The position numbers and the translations under genes are program-made. Source: Hyphomicrobiales bacterium (GTDB lineage: Bacteria > Pseudomonadota > Alphaproteobacteria > Rhizobiales > Rhizobiaceae). Taken from it: a DNA stretch of 64,000 nt. Of the stretch, positions 47,250-56,320 are shown piece after piece (the stretch's first letter is position 1; each line of letters begins with the position of its first letter). The notes under the pieces are model-generated. The model saw only the letters and a program-made list of their open reading frames with translations. It searched no databases and was not told the DNA's origin. The stretch lies in NCBI GenBank assembly GCA_900469625.1, contig UBXV01000042.1, positions 148,980-212,979 of the forward strand, in the 5' to 3' direction.

Positions 47250-48158
47250 TCAGAAGCTCCAGTTCCGGGCCTTGGCAACGATATAGTCGCGGAAGACCTT
47301 GAGCTTGGCGGCGTTCTTCATCTCGTCGGGATAGCAGAAGTAGGTGTCGAAAGACGGAATGTCGGCCGCTATCGGAAGCTGTATGAGGCCAGGGTCGCGG
47401 CCGACGATGTAGTCGGGCAGCATAGCGATACCAATACCGAGCAGGCAGGCGCGCTTGATCGAGGTCTGGCTGTTGATCTGCAGGTGCGACGTGCGCGGAT
47501 TGTCGGAATCGCGGCCGGCGATTTCCAGCCAGTTGACGTCGAGCAGGTAGTTGGGCGCAGGCTCGCCGAACGTGATGATGCGATGATTGTCGAGATCATC
47601 CAGCGACTGCGGTTCGCCATGCTTGTTGATATAGGAGGGCGCCGCATAGACGTGCATGTGCACCGTGAACAGCTTGCGCTGGATCAAGTCGGATTGCTGC
47701 GGCTGGCGCAGGCGAATGGCACAGTCGGCATGGCGCATGTTCACGTCGAGCTCCTCGTTGTCGAGGATCAGCTGGACCTGGACATCCGGGTGCAGGGACA
47801 TGAATTCCTGGATCTTGTCGGTCAACCAGCCCTGGCCGAGGCCCACGGTCGTGGTGATGCGCAGCTTGCCGCTCGGCTTGTCCGTCGTCTCGCTCAGCTG
47901 AACTTTGACGCTCTCGAGCTTCATCAGGACTTCATGCGCCGTCCGGTAGAGGATTTCGCCCTGCTCGGTCAGGATAAGGCCGCGCGCATGGCGATGGAAC
48001 AGCTTGATGCCGACATCCTGTTCGAGCGAACTCACCTGGCGGCTGATCGCCGATTGCGAGAGGTGGAGCTTGTCTGCCGCATGCGTAAACGACCCAGCCT
48101 CGGCCGCCGCGTGAAAAATGCGCAGTTTGTCCCAATCCAGCGACATGAAGTCCCCCAT
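47250..48158 (-). CDS. lsrB: LysR-family redox regulator LsrB/VtlR
   Basis: A 302-residue LysR protein, nearly certainly LsrB (VtlR in Brucella): the DNA-binding block SFTHAADKLHLSQSAISRQV and position beside abcR and trxB agree. Counting from ATG 48158, cysteines fall at 146, 238 and 275, positions described for redox-active cysteines of S. meliloti LsrB; residue 172, which I recall as Cys there, is Ala here. LsrB controls LPS, oxidative-stress genes and symbiosis. A second ATG (48146) has a better GGGGGA ribosome site. It follows trxB after 103 bases. Confidence 0.9.
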   Translation of the reverse strand: MGDFMSLDWDKLRIFHAAAEAGSFTHAADKLHLSQSAISRQVSSLEQDVGIKLFHRHARGLILTEQGEILYRTAHEVLMKLESVKVQLSETTDKPSGKLRITTTVGLGQGWLTDKIQEFMSLHPDVQVQLILDNEELDVNMRHADCAIRLRQPQQSDLIQRKLFTVHMHVYAAPSYINKHGEPQSLDDLDNHRIITFGEPAPNYLLDVNWLEIAGRDSDNPRTSHLQINSQTSIKRACLLGIGIAMLPDYIVGRDPGLIQLPIAADIPSFDTYFCYPDEMKNAAKLKVFRDYIVAKARNWSF

Positions 48159-48261
48159 ATGAATCCACCCCGGGGGACGGGATCATGTCCTCCGGGTGCG
48201 GCTGATGCATCTGTTCCCACATGGGAAGGCGCCTTGCGGGGCGCCTCCCGATTCGCAGCTT

Positions 48262-49236
48262 CTATTCGGCTGCAATTGCGACGGGCATATGACCCGCCAG
48301 GTATTTCTCGGCCTCGAGCGCTGCCATGCAGCCCATGCCGGCAGCGGTTACCGCCTGGCGATAGATATCGTCGGTGACGTCGCCTGCGGCAAAAACGCCC
48401 GGTACGTCGGTCGCCGTCGAATCGGCCGCCGTCCACAGATAGCCGTTCGACTTTTGCCGAAGCTTGCCCTTGAACAATTCGACCGCCGGCGCGTGACCGA
48501 TCGCCACGAAGACGCCGTCGATTGCGACGTCGGACAATTCGCCCGTCTTGACGTTGCGCAGCTTGACGCCATTGACCGAGGCCGGCATCGGCGGCTTGGG
48601 GGCCGCGCCGAGATACTTGACCACTTCGTGATCCCAGACGATCTTGACGTTCGGCTTGGCGAACAGGCGCTCCTGCAGGATCTTTTCGGCGCGGAACGAA
48701 TCGCGGCGGTGCACGACGGTCACGGTCTTGGCGAGGTTCGAGAGGTAGAGCGCCTCTTCAACGGCCGAATTGCCGCCGCCGACGACGATCACGTCCTTGT
48801 TGCGATAGAAGAACCCGTCACAGGTGGCGCAGGCCGAAACGCCGAAGCCCATGAAGGTCGGCTCTGTCTCGATGCCGAGCCACTTCGCCTTGGCGCCGGT
48901 GGCGATGATGAGCGCGTCGGCCGTCCAGTCGTTGCCGCTGTCGGTCTTGACGCGGAAGGGCCGAACGGAAAGATCCACGTCCGTCACCAGATCGTTGACG
49001 ATCTCGGCGCCGACATGCGTCGCCTGCTTCAACATCTGTTCCATCATCCATGGACCCTGGACCGGATCGGCATAACCGGGATAGTTCTCCACGTCAGTGG
49101 TGATCATCAATTGACCGCCCTGTTCCATGCCGGCGATCAGAACCGGTTCCAGCATCGCACGCGCCGTGTAGATGGCAGCTGTGTAGCCAGCGGGGCCGGA
49201 GCCGATGATCAGCACTTTTACGTGGCGGGCAGTCAT
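48262..49236 (-). CDS. trxB: thioredoxin reductase
   Basis: A 324-residue NADPH flavoenzyme that reduces thioredoxin. The FAD motif is IIGSGPAGYTAA, the redox-active disulfide is CATC in SACATCDGFF, and the NADPH motif is VVGGGNSAVEEALYL; the C-terminal FAD block is GVFAAGDVTDDIYRQAVTAA. AAGGACA precedes the ATG. It sits directly upstream of lsrB on the same strand, linking a thiol-redox enzyme to a thiol-sensing regulator. Confidence 0.97.
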   Translation of the reverse strand: MTARHVKVLIIGSGPAGYTAAIYTARAMLEPVLIAGMEQGGQLMITTDVENYPGYADPVQGPWMMEQMLKQATHVGAEIVNDLVTDVDLSVRPFRVKTDSGNDWTADALIIATGAKAKWLGIETEPTFMGFGVSACATCDGFFYRNKDVIVVGGGNSAVEEALYLSNLAKTVTVVHRRDSFRAEKILQERLFAKPNVKIVWDHEVVKYLGAAPKPPMPASVNGVKLRNVKTGELSDVAIDGVFVAIGHAPAVELFKGKLRQKSNGYLWTAADSTATDVPGVFAAGDVTDDIYRQAVTAAGMGCMAALEAEKYLAGHMPVAIAAE

Positions 49237-50018
49237 GATCTTGTCCTTCGCTCACCGGGCAGCCGAGGCCCGACCGGTTCCGTTACATCCTAGGCAAATA
49301 GGTCCATACTTTAGGTATTCCCACCGGTGACTTTCAAGGGCGGCGGCAGTGATACACACAAGTGCTTGAGCCCTTGCGGCCGATTTGACACCAGATCGGG
49401 CATTTTTGCACCGCCTGGGCCGTGTCCGTCGGCGTCACGAACCCGTGAACGCACCGCCGGGTATCGCCTCCGGGCCCAATATCGTGGCCGACCGATGTTG
49501 CCCGCGACCGCCAATGGCGTCTGCCTGGTCGGGGATAACGACGAGCGCGAAGACCGCCAGCCGGAGCCGTTTACTCACGGTCTTTGCGCAACGAAACGAT
49601 TTAACCCGGCAAGACGGCCGGCGAATGCCGGTTTTCCCGCGAATAGTCAGCGCAGATGCTTGTTGTCCGTGCGGTTTGGCGATATTTCACGCGGATTCAT
49701 TTTGCTGGAGAGGCATATGGGGTTGAATGCAAGCCGCGTTTGGCTCGACCGCGAACCCGCTGCGTGGGGCACGTCGCCGCGCGGGAATTGCCTCGTCGTC
49801 GCCATGGATTGCGTGGCGCTACTGCAAGGCTCGCACCGCACCTTGAGCGCAACGTCGATCGACCCGTTGCGGTTGAACCGACGGCCCGCGGCCCGACGAC
49901 ACCATTGCTGATCTGATACAATCCCCGGCGACCACAACGTCCCGGCAATCCAGACAAAGATACTCCTGCCAGGCTTTGCCCACGCGCCAAAGTCGCTTTG
50001 TAAAAAGGACCAACCTTC
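49237..50018. other. 782-base region between trxB and lrp without a clear gene
   Basis: This divergent gap is unusually long for the window. It has a small hairpin with a T4 tail on the plus strand (CCGGC/GCCGG, 49618-49635), which could end a small RNA, and one 64-codon frame (49717-49911) with GGAGAGG upstream but no recognisable protein character. Both are unproven. Confidence 0.45.
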
Positions 50019-50489
50019 ATGACGAAACAAGTCGAGCTCGACGCAATCGATCTCAAGATCCTTCGCGAGCTCCAGCGTGACGGCAGGATGACCAATGTGG
50101 ACCTCGCCCAGCGCGTCGGCATCTCGGCTCCGCCCTGTCTGCGTCGGGTGCGCAAGCTCGAGGAGACCGGCGTCATCAAGGGATACCACGCGCTTTTGAA
50201 TGCGCCGGCGCTCGGCTTCGATCTCGTGGCGTTCTGCATGGTCGGGCTCAAGCGGCAGTCGGAAGCGGACCTGAAGGCATTCGCGGCAGCCACCGCCGAA
50301 TGGCAGATCGTGCGCCAGGCGTGGACCGTTTCGGGCGAAAGCGACTTTCTGCTGCACTGCGTCGCCGAGAACCTGACAGCGTTCCAGGATTTCGTCATCG
50401 AGGTTTTGACCGCCAACGAGCGGGTCGATACGGTGCGCACGATGTTGACCATTCGACAGGTCAAGGATATCGGGCTGGTCCAGATCTAG
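50019..50489 (+). CDS. lrp: Lrp/AsnC-family regulator
   Basis: A 156-residue Lrp-type protein. The N-terminal HTH is ELDAIDLKILRELQRDGRMT, then VDLAQRVGISAPPCLRRVRKL; the C-terminal RAM domain follows (residues ~70-150, ending VDTVRTMLTIRQVKDIGLV). The SAPPCLRR sequence is usual for Lrp proper. In Sinorhizobium an lrp gene is located at this end of the lps core cluster. AAGGA lies upstream of the ATG. Confidence 0.93.
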   Translation: MTKQVELDAIDLKILRELQRDGRMTNVDLAQRVGISAPPCLRRVRKLEETGVIKGYHALLNAPALGFDLVAFCMVGLKRQSEADLKAFAAATAEWQIVRQAWTVSGESDFLLHCVAENLTAFQDFVIEVLTANERVDTVRTMLTIRQVKDIGLVQI

Positions 50490-50560
50490 GATCCTTTGAT
50501 ATTGAGGATCCGCAACGGCAGCGAGGCTCCCTTGGAGAACGCAGACACGACCGGAGTTGA

Positions 50561-51394
50561 GTGGCGTCATCCATGAGCAAGTTACCACTTTCCGCCTTCA
50601 TCATCTGCCAGAATGAAGAGGCTTATCTCGGCAATTGCATCGAGAGCCTCGAGCAGTGCGCCGAGATCGTCATCGTCGATTCCGGCTCGACGGACGGGAC
50701 CGTCGCGCTTGTGCAATCCTTCGTCGACAAGGGCTGGCCAATCCGATTCATGCACGAGCCCTGGCGCGGCTACGCCGGCCAGAAGCAGTTCGCGCTCGAT
50801 CAGTGCACCCAGCCCTGGTGCCTCAACATCGATTCCGACGAGCGTCTCGACGAACCGCTGAAGGCGCTGCTGCCATCGCTTGTCGACGCCACACCCGAGA
50901 CGGTGGGCTGGCGCGTTGCGCGCCGTCCCTACCTGATCGGCTATGGCTACACGCCGGAACGGGTGCACGAGCGGCGCAATCTGCGCCTGATCCGCAAGGG
51001 CAGGGGACGTTACGACCTCAACCAGAAGGTACACGAGGGTATCGTGCCGGATGGCCAGGTGGGTGTCGCGCGCAAAGGCAGCCTGCTTCACTACCGTCCG
51101 CTTGTCATCGACGAGCAGATCCTGAAGGAAAACAAGTATTCGACGCTGAAGGCAGACCAGCAGTTTGCGGCAGGCAAGCCGCCGCGCCCCTACAAGATGC
51201 TGGCAAGCCCGCCTCTCTATTTCTATCGTCTTTATTTCCGCAACGGGCTTTGGCGCTGCGGCTTTCCCGGCTTCATCGAAGCCATGACGGGTGCCGTCTA
51301 TGCATTCCTGACCGCCGCCAAGATCTACCAGAGGCACGCGCTTAAGCGCCATCCGAACCATGACGACATGGATCGGCAGCGTCGGCAGCCGTGA
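50561..51394 (+). CDS. lpsD: family 2 glycosyltransferase of LPS core synthesis
   Basis: A ~277-residue inverting glycosyltransferase of the WaaE/KdtX-like type. The GT2 fold is clear: SAFIICQNEEAYLGNCIESL, IVIVDSGSTDGTV, NIDSDERL (DxD-like metal site), then KVHEGIVPDG. The GTG at 50561 has GGAG upstream; ATG 50573 is an alternative. It is followed after seven bases by the next transferase. The symbol follows the S. meliloti order lrp-lpsC-lpsD-lpsE; only two transferases are present on this strand, so the exact name is tentative. Confidence 0.8.
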   Translation: MASSMSKLPLSAFIICQNEEAYLGNCIESLEQCAEIVIVDSGSTDGTVALVQSFVDKGWPIRFMHEPWRGYAGQKQFALDQCTQPWCLNIDSDERLDEPLKALLPSLVDATPETVGWRVARRPYLIGYGYTPERVHERRNLRLIRKGRGRYDLNQKVHEGIVPDGQVGVARKGSLLHYRPLVIDEQILKENKYSTLKADQQFAAGKPPRPYKMLASPPLYFYRLYFRNGLWRCGFPGFIEAMTGAVYAFLTAAKIYQRHALKRHPNHDDMDRQRRQP

Positions 51395-51401
51395 GGTTCC
51401 C

Positions 51402-52424
51402 ATGAAAGTCATGCACTACCACTTCGGCAAGGACGGCGGCGCAGAGCGCTTTTTCGTCCATCTCGTCAACTCCCTTGCCGAGCGCGGCGTCGAGCAGACC
51501 GCCGTCATTCGCCCGGGCCGCCTCTGGCGCAAGGATATCGAGGGCGCGACGCGGATCGTCGAGAGCAATTTCCGCAACCTTTCGCTCGACCGCATCCTGC
51601 TGCCCTTGAAGGTCAGCAGCATGGCGCGGCGCGAAAAGCCGGATGCACTGTTTGCCTGGATGCCGCGCGCCAGCCGGCTGATGCCCAACTACAAGGGTTG
51701 CATCAAGATCTCCCGGCTCGGCGACTATCCGCTGCGTCTCGACTATTTCCGCAACACCGACTGCCTCGTCTGCAACACGCCGGGTATCGCCGAACATGTG
51801 CGCAATATCGGCTGGAAGCGCGATGTCGAGGTGATTTCCAACTTCACAGGCACTGAACGGGTCCCACCCGTCAGCCGGGCGACGCTCAACACGCCCGACG
51901 ATGTGCCGGTCGTGATGTCGATGGGACGCTTTGTTCCGCGCAAGGGCTTCCACACCCTCATCGAAGCGATCGCCAAGGTACCGGATGCGCACCTCTGGCT
52001 GATCGGTGACGGAGAACAGCGCGAAAATATGGAAAAGCTCGCCGCAGACCTCGGCGTCACCAATCGGGTCCGCTTTGCCGGCTGGCAGAAGGATGTGCGC
52101 CCGTTCCTGGCTGCAGCCGACATCTTCGTCATGGCGTCGAGCCACGAGCCGCTCGGCAACGTCGTGCTCGAATCCTGGGCGCAGGGGACACCCGTCGTCT
52201 CCAGTCGTTCGGAAGGTCCGCAATGGTTCATGCGTGACGGTGAAAACGGCCTGATGGTCGACATCGGCGACGCCGACGGTTTCGGCAGCGCCATCGAGCG
52301 CATTGCCAACGATCGGCAATTGGGGGCACGTTTGGCCGAAAGCGGCCATGAGACGCTGATGAACCAATTCTCCAAGCAGGCGATCACCGACGCCTACATG
52401 AAGCTGTTCGCCTCGAAAAAGTAA
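51402..52424 (+). CDS. lpsE: family 4 glycosyltransferase of LPS core synthesis
   Basis: A 340-residue retaining GT-B glycosyltransferase, start ATG 51402 (MKVMHYHFGKDGGAERF). GT4 features are the GGAE acceptor loop at the N-terminus, VVMSMGRFVPRKGFHTLIEA, and the nucleotide-sugar block MASSHEPLGNVVLESWAQG with the paired acidic residues. It sits between the GT2 gene and lpsB (convergent). It most resembles LpsE of Sinorhizobium from its N-terminal sequence. The sugar added cannot be read from the sequence. Confidence 0.83.
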   Translation: MKVMHYHFGKDGGAERFFVHLVNSLAERGVEQTAVIRPGRLWRKDIEGATRIVESNFRNLSLDRILLPLKVSSMARREKPDALFAWMPRASRLMPNYKGCIKISRLGDYPLRLDYFRNTDCLVCNTPGIAEHVRNIGWKRDVEVISNFTGTERVPPVSRATLNTPDDVPVVMSMGRFVPRKGFHTLIEAIAKVPDAHLWLIGDGEQRENMEKLAADLGVTNRVRFAGWQKDVRPFLAAADIFVMASSHEPLGNVVLESWAQGTPVVSSRSEGPQWFMRDGENGLMVDIGDADGFGSAIERIANDRQLGARLAESGHETLMNQFSKQAITDAYMKLFASKK

Positions 52425-52426
52425 GA

Positions 52427-52446
52427 GACTGGGCGCTCGCCCAGTC
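52427..52446. terminator. inverted repeat between lpsE and lpsB
   Basis: GACTGGGCG and CGCCCAGTC, separated by two bases, overlap the lpsB stop codon between convergent genes. There is no U-run on either side. Confidence 0.4.
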
Positions 52447-53521
52447 AGCGCATCAATCGCTCATAGACCGCGTTGATGGCAGCCGCTTCGCCTTCGATCG
52501 CAAACGAGGTGGACGTGCGCGAAAGACCATTCGCGCCCGCAGCCGCACGCCGCCGCTCGTCATCCATGAAGGCAGCCGTCGCCTCGACCATGGCCTGAAG
52601 ATTGTCGACCGGAACAATCGTGCCGGTTTCGGCTGAGCCGCCCACGACGAGCTCGGAGAAGGCGCCGACATCGGTCGCCACCACCGGGACGCCGGTTGCC
52701 ATAGCCTCTAGCGGCGTCAGGCCAAAGCCTTCCCAGCGTTGCGGGGCAACGAAGAGGTCGAGGCCGCGATACCAGTCGGGAATGTTGGTGTGTTCGCCGA
52801 CGAACAGGATGCGGTCGGAAAGGCCGGCCCTTGCCACGCGCTCCTTGAGCTCGTTTTCAAACGCCACATGCGGCCCTGTCGCCCGGCCGGCAACGATCGC
52901 GCTCCAGCCCGGACGGCAGGGCAGCAGCGCAATCATGCTGTCGACGAAGAGATCCGTGCCCTTCTGGCGGCGCACCCGCCCGAAGCAGCCGACGAACTTC
53001 TGCGCCGGGTCGACGCCCAGCGCCGTCTTTGCCTGACCAGAATCAATCGGCGGCCGGAACCGCCGGGTATCGATGCCGTGCAGGATCACGTCGTTCGGCA
53101 CGTCGAGATAGGCGGCGGTCTTGCCGCTGGTTGCGATCACCGCATCCATCCGCCCGATGAGGAACTTGCTCCAGCCGGTATGGCGGCGCTGCGAGGCCGA
53201 GGTGAAGACGATCTTCAGCTTCATGCGCAACAGGTCACGCAGGATGATTGCCGGCAGCATCTCGACATTGCGGCGGGCATGCCAGACGCGCCGGCGCCGG
53301 CCTTCCGGTGCTTTCCAGAGGCGCAGGAGGTCGGAAAACCGGATCGACGGTAGCGTATCTGGCAGTCCCGGACCTAGCACGGCGATCTTCTGGCCGAGCG
53401 CTCGCTGGATCGGGATCAACTGGATGATTGTCGACGTCACGCCCGAGAGGCGCCGTTTGAAATTGGGCGCGATCACCTCGACGTCCCGGATATCGGCCAC
53501 GGAAGCGCTCTCCTTGGGCAT
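52445..53521 (-). CDS. lpsB: LPS core mannosyltransferase LpsB
   Basis: A 358-residue GT4 protein with the LpsB/LpcC N-terminus VEVIAPNFKRRLSGVTSTI, which is highly typical of rhizobia. The GT-B core has VGCFGRVRRQKGTDLFVDSM and the donor block APQRWEGFGLTPLEAMATGV with the expected E-x7-E. LpsB adds a core mannose to lipid A-Kdo; its loss damages symbiosis and peptide resistance in S. meliloti. greA lies upstream on the same strand after 65 bases. Confidence 0.92.
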   Translation of the reverse strand: MPKESASVADIRDVEVIAPNFKRRLSGVTSTIIQLIPIQRALGQKIAVLGPGLPDTLPSIRFSDLLRLWKAPEGRRRRVWHARRNVEMLPAIILRDLLRMKLKIVFTSASQRRHTGWSKFLIGRMDAVIATSGKTAAYLDVPNDVILHGIDTRRFRPPIDSGQAKTALGVDPAQKFVGCFGRVRRQKGTDLFVDSMIALLPCRPGWSAIVAGRATGPHVAFENELKERVARAGLSDRILFVGEHTNIPDWYRGLDLFVAPQRWEGFGLTPLEAMATGVPVVATDVGAFSELVVGGSAETGTIVPVDNLQAMVEATAAFMDDERRRAAAGANGLSRTSTSFAIEGEAAAINAVYERLMR

Positions 53522-53586
53522 GCGACAATCAATGTCTTGGAAGAGAAGATCTGGGGCGCAGCGCTAACCGTCGCCCCAAGGGGCGA

Positions 53587-54063
53587 TCAGCCCCAGTTGA
53601 TCGCGAGGATCTCGTAGGCCTTGGAACCGCCGGGAGCGTTCACCTCGATGGAATCACCGACTTCCTTGCCGATCAGCGCGCGGGCAATCGGCGAAGAGAT
53701 CGAGATGCGTCCCGCCTTCACGTCCGCTTCCTGGTCGCCAACGATCTGGTAGGTCTTTTCTTCCTCGGTGTCCTCGTCGACGAGCTTCACCTTGGCACCG
53801 AACTTGATCTTGGAGCCGGACATCTTCGAGAGGTCGATGACTTCCGCACGGGCGATGAAATCTTCGAGTTCGCCGACGCGACCCTCGTTGTGGCTCTGGG
53901 CTTCCTTGGCCGCGTGGTACTCAGCGTTTTCCGACAGGTCACCATGGGCGCGGGCTTCGGCGATGGCCTCGATGATTCGTGGTCGCTCTTCCTGCTGGCG
54001 CCAGCGCAGCTCCTCCTGCAGGTTGACGAATCCACCCTGTGTCATCGGCACTTTGTCGACCAT
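53587..54063 (-). CDS. greA: transcription elongation factor GreA
   Basis: A 158-residue GreA, start ATG 54063 ([15 protein letters not shown]) with AAGGACAT upstream. The N-terminal coiled coil has the family acidic tip region ([20 protein letters not shown]) that reaches the RNA polymerase active site to rescue backtracked complexes; the C-terminal FKBP-like domain ends with [11 protein letters not shown]. The greA-lpsB order is typical of Sinorhizobium. A palindrome TCGCCCC/GGGGCGA at 53571-53586 follows the stop. Confidence 0.95.
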   Translation of the reverse strand: MVDKVPMTQGGFVNLQEELRWRQQEERPRIIEAIAEARAHGDLSENAEYHAAKEAQSHNEGRVGELEDFIARAEVIDLSKMSGSKIKFGAKVKLVDEDTEEEKTYQIVGDQEADVKAGRISISSPIARALIGKEVGDSIEVNAPGGSKAYEILAINWG

Positions 54064-54288
54064 TTCAATGTCCTTCATCAAGCACGAGGCGCCGCTTGGG
54101 GGCGGCGCCAACGCAAAAGAAAACGGTCTCCGGCGCGCAAGCGCTGGAACCGTCCGAAATATCCGAACCGTTCTTATAGCAGAAATGAAATAGCCAATGC
54201 CAGATTTTTCGCCATGATCCACCGCGCGCTTCGAGCAGCGACGCAACCTGTGGGGGGCTTGGAAAAGCGACATTCTCAATAAAGAGGC

Positions 54289-54319
54289 TTTACCTCAACC
54301 GCGGTTGAGGTCGTAACAG
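54289..54319 (+). promoter_or_regulatory. SoxR-box-like MerR-family promoter of the MFS gene
   Basis: TTTACC (54289-54294) and TAACAG (54314-54319) are separated by 19 bases, the long spacer that MerR-family activators need. The spacer holds the perfect 18-bp palindrome CCTCAACCGCGGTTGAGG (54293-54310). The outer CCTCAA/TTGAGG arms are those of the SoxR box, CCTCAAGTTAACTTGAGG, and the layout matches the soxS promoter. SoxR control is inferred; no soxR gene is in the window. Confidence 0.78.
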
Positions 54320-54357
54320 TCCTGTTTCCGAAACGACCAACAGACGGAAATGACAGG

Positions 54358-55848
54358 ATGAGCATGACAAAAGACGGCCCCAGCGCTGGAAAACCCAGCC
54401 CGAATGTTGATGCGGAGGGGCGTTGGAGCGAGTTGTTGCAACCAAGATATCTGGCGGCGACCGTGACCCTTTGCCTCGGGGTCGCTCTTTTCGCATTCAA
54501 CGAGTTCTTCATCTCGACCGCACTGCCGACAGCGGTGGAGGAATTCGGCGGAGCAGCGCTGCTCTCGTGGGCGTTCACGCTCTATCTCGTCTTTGCGATC
54601 ATCGGCGGCGCACTGGCGGCTAATCTCAAGGCCCGCTTCGGCGCGCGCAACACGTTGATCGCGGCCGCACTTGTGTTTGTCTTCGGCACCATGATCGCGA
54701 CGCTGGCAACCAGCATGCCGCAGGTCCTGGCCGGCCGATTGTTTCAGGGACTGGGCGAGGGCGTCATCGCTGCCATCTGCTATGCGCTCATCCCCGAACT
54801 CTTTCCGCCACGGCTTGTTCCGAAAGTCTTCGGCGCCGAGGCGATCGTCTGGGCAAGTGCAGCCTTTGCCGGCCCGTTGATTTCAGGGTTTCTGACCGAA
54901 CACTGGTCGTGGCGCGCCGCGTTCTTCGTCAATATTCCGGCAGCCGCCATCTTCGTCGCCCTCGTTCTTGCCATCGTCCCCAAGCAGTCGAGCATTGCGC
55001 AGATCGTTCAGCCCATTCCACTCCTGCGTCTCGCGGGGTTTGGGGTCGGCATCCTGCTGATTTCAGTCTCGAACATGCTTCAGAACGGCTTTGCCATGGC
55101 AGCGCTGCTCGTGGCGGCGATCGCCATTCTTATCAATACCGTTCACCTCGATCGCCGTTCCCAGCATTCGATCCTGCCATTGGGCGCATTCGCGGTTGGC
55201 CGCCCGCTCGGCACCGGCCTATGGATCGTGCTCCTGATGCCGCTGGCGCAGGCCTCCGGCTCCGTCTTCCTCGTCTATGGCCTGCAACACCTGTGGGATT
55301 TCAGCCCGACGGCGGCCGGCTTTTCCAGTGCATTGATGGCGATGTCCTGGAGCCTGACGGCGATCCTTGTCGCAAGCCTGCGCTCGCACGATCTGCGCGT
55401 CCGGCTGATCGCGACTGGGCCGCTCCTGCTTTTCCTCGGCCTCCTCGGCATCACCGTGGCTATCGCGACCGGCGAGTTTCGACTGGTTTTCGTGAGCCAG
55501 ATCGCCATTGGTGCAGGCTTCGGCATTTGCTGGGGCACGCTCAGCCAGCTTTTGATGGATGTGTCGCCGATCGCCGAACGTGACAAGACGTCGGCGCTGC
55601 TCCCGACGCTGCAATCGGCAGGCTACGCCATCGGCGCAGCGGTCTTCGGGGTGGCGGCCAACCTGCGCGGCTTCGACGAAGGCGCCCGCGTCGCAGTCAT
55701 GCAAGAGGCGCTCTTCGCAGTGTTTGCCATGAGTTGCGTGATCTCGGTGCTGTCGCTGTTCTTCGGCATACGGACCGTCCGGCTTGCACGCGGCCCGCGT
55801 TCGTCCGGCCGCAGGGCGAGCGCACAGCGCCCCATGCCGATCGAATGA
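54358..55848 (+). CDS. MFS drug/redox-compound exporter, DHA2-like
   Basis: A 496-residue inner-membrane protein with about 12-14 hydrophobic segments. The MFS loop between helices 2 and 3 is seen as LKARFGARNTLIA, motif C-like GEGVIAAICYALIPELFP follows, and the second half shows the same repeat. The N-terminus is ~35 polar residues. Two ATGs (54358, 54364) are possible starts. It is divergent from greA and lies 39 bases after a SoxR-box-like promoter, so it probably exports redox-cycling compounds. Confidence 0.88.
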   Translation: MSMTKDGPSAGKPSPNVDAEGRWSELLQPRYLAATVTLCLGVALFAFNEFFISTALPTAVEEFGGAALLSWAFTLYLVFAIIGGALAANLKARFGARNTLIAAALVFVFGTMIATLATSMPQVLAGRLFQGLGEGVIAAICYALIPELFPPRLVPKVFGAEAIVWASAAFAGPLISGFLTEHWSWRAAFFVNIPAAAIFVALVLAIVPKQSSIAQIVQPIPLLRLAGFGVGILLISVSNMLQNGFAMAALLVAAIAILINTVHLDRRSQHSILPLGAFAVGRPLGTGLWIVLLMPLAQASGSVFLVYGLQHLWDFSPTAAGFSSALMAMSWSLTAILVASLRSHDLRVRLIATGPLLLFLGLLGITVAIATGEFRLVFVSQIAIGAGFGICWGTLSQLLMDVSPIAERDKTSALLPTLQSAGYAIGAAVFGVAANLRGFDEGARVAVMQEALFAVFAMSCVISVLSLFFGIRTVRLARGPRSSGRRASAQRPMPIE

Positions 55849-56169
55849 TCACCAGGCCGTTGACAGGACGGAACCAGCGGCAGCAGGTCGGCGAAACACG
55901 CCCGCGTTGCCCCTGCCGATCAAGGCGTCTTGTTCACGGCCTCGGCCGTCCGATGGCGCAATCACCGCCAGCAGTTCGCCCTCGCCAGAACGAACGTGGA
56001 CCTTGAGCGATCCATAGTCGGCATCACGGCCGATCCTGTCGGCTATCCTCTGGCCATAATACAGGGCCGAGCCTTCGTCGAAATGGCTGATGCCATCCTC
56101 GTCGACAAAACGCTCATCACCCCAATACAAATCGAAGAAATAGATCTGCACGATGTTGCCCCATCCCAT
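55849..56169 (-). CDS. small DUF6894-like protein
   Basis: About 106 residues from ATG 56169; a GTG at 56151 giving VQIYFFDLYWGDERF is an alternative that would match the family N-terminus better. The pattern YFFDLYWGDERFVDEDGISHF, then EGSALYYGQRIADRIG and VHVRSGEGELLAVI, is that of the small DUF6894-type proteins abundant in rhizobia. The function is unknown. The C-terminal ~35 residues are irregular. Its stop directly abuts the MFS stop, tail to tail. Confidence 0.65.
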   Translation of the reverse strand: MGWGNIVQIYFFDLYWGDERFVDEDGISHFDEGSALYYGQRIADRIGRDADYGSLKVHVRSGEGELLAVIAPSDGRGREQDALIGRGNAGVFRRPAAAGSVLSTAW

Positions 56170-56320
56170 GCGCGACGCCGGATCGTTCCGGCTCGGGTGC
56201 GCATGACGGCATATAAACATCGGCTGTCCGAATACAGGCTGAACCCGGCATTCACGTGGCGTTCACAACCATGAAGGGATTGCGTGGAGCGCCACGCGAC
56301 TGCGACCCCCGGCTGAGCCT

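Noticed and set aside
48227..48246. AGGCGCC/GGCGCCT hairpin between trxB and lsrB as terminator
   Set aside because: No U-run, and the gene order suggests read-through from trxB to lsrB.
49717..49911. 64-codon frame with GGAGAGG before ATG
   Set aside because: Arg-rich random-looking sequence and no family; kept only as a possibility in the gap description.
53571..53586. TCGCCCC/GGGGCGA palindrome after greA as terminator
   Set aside because: Two-base loop and no U-run; could be chance in GC-rich DNA.
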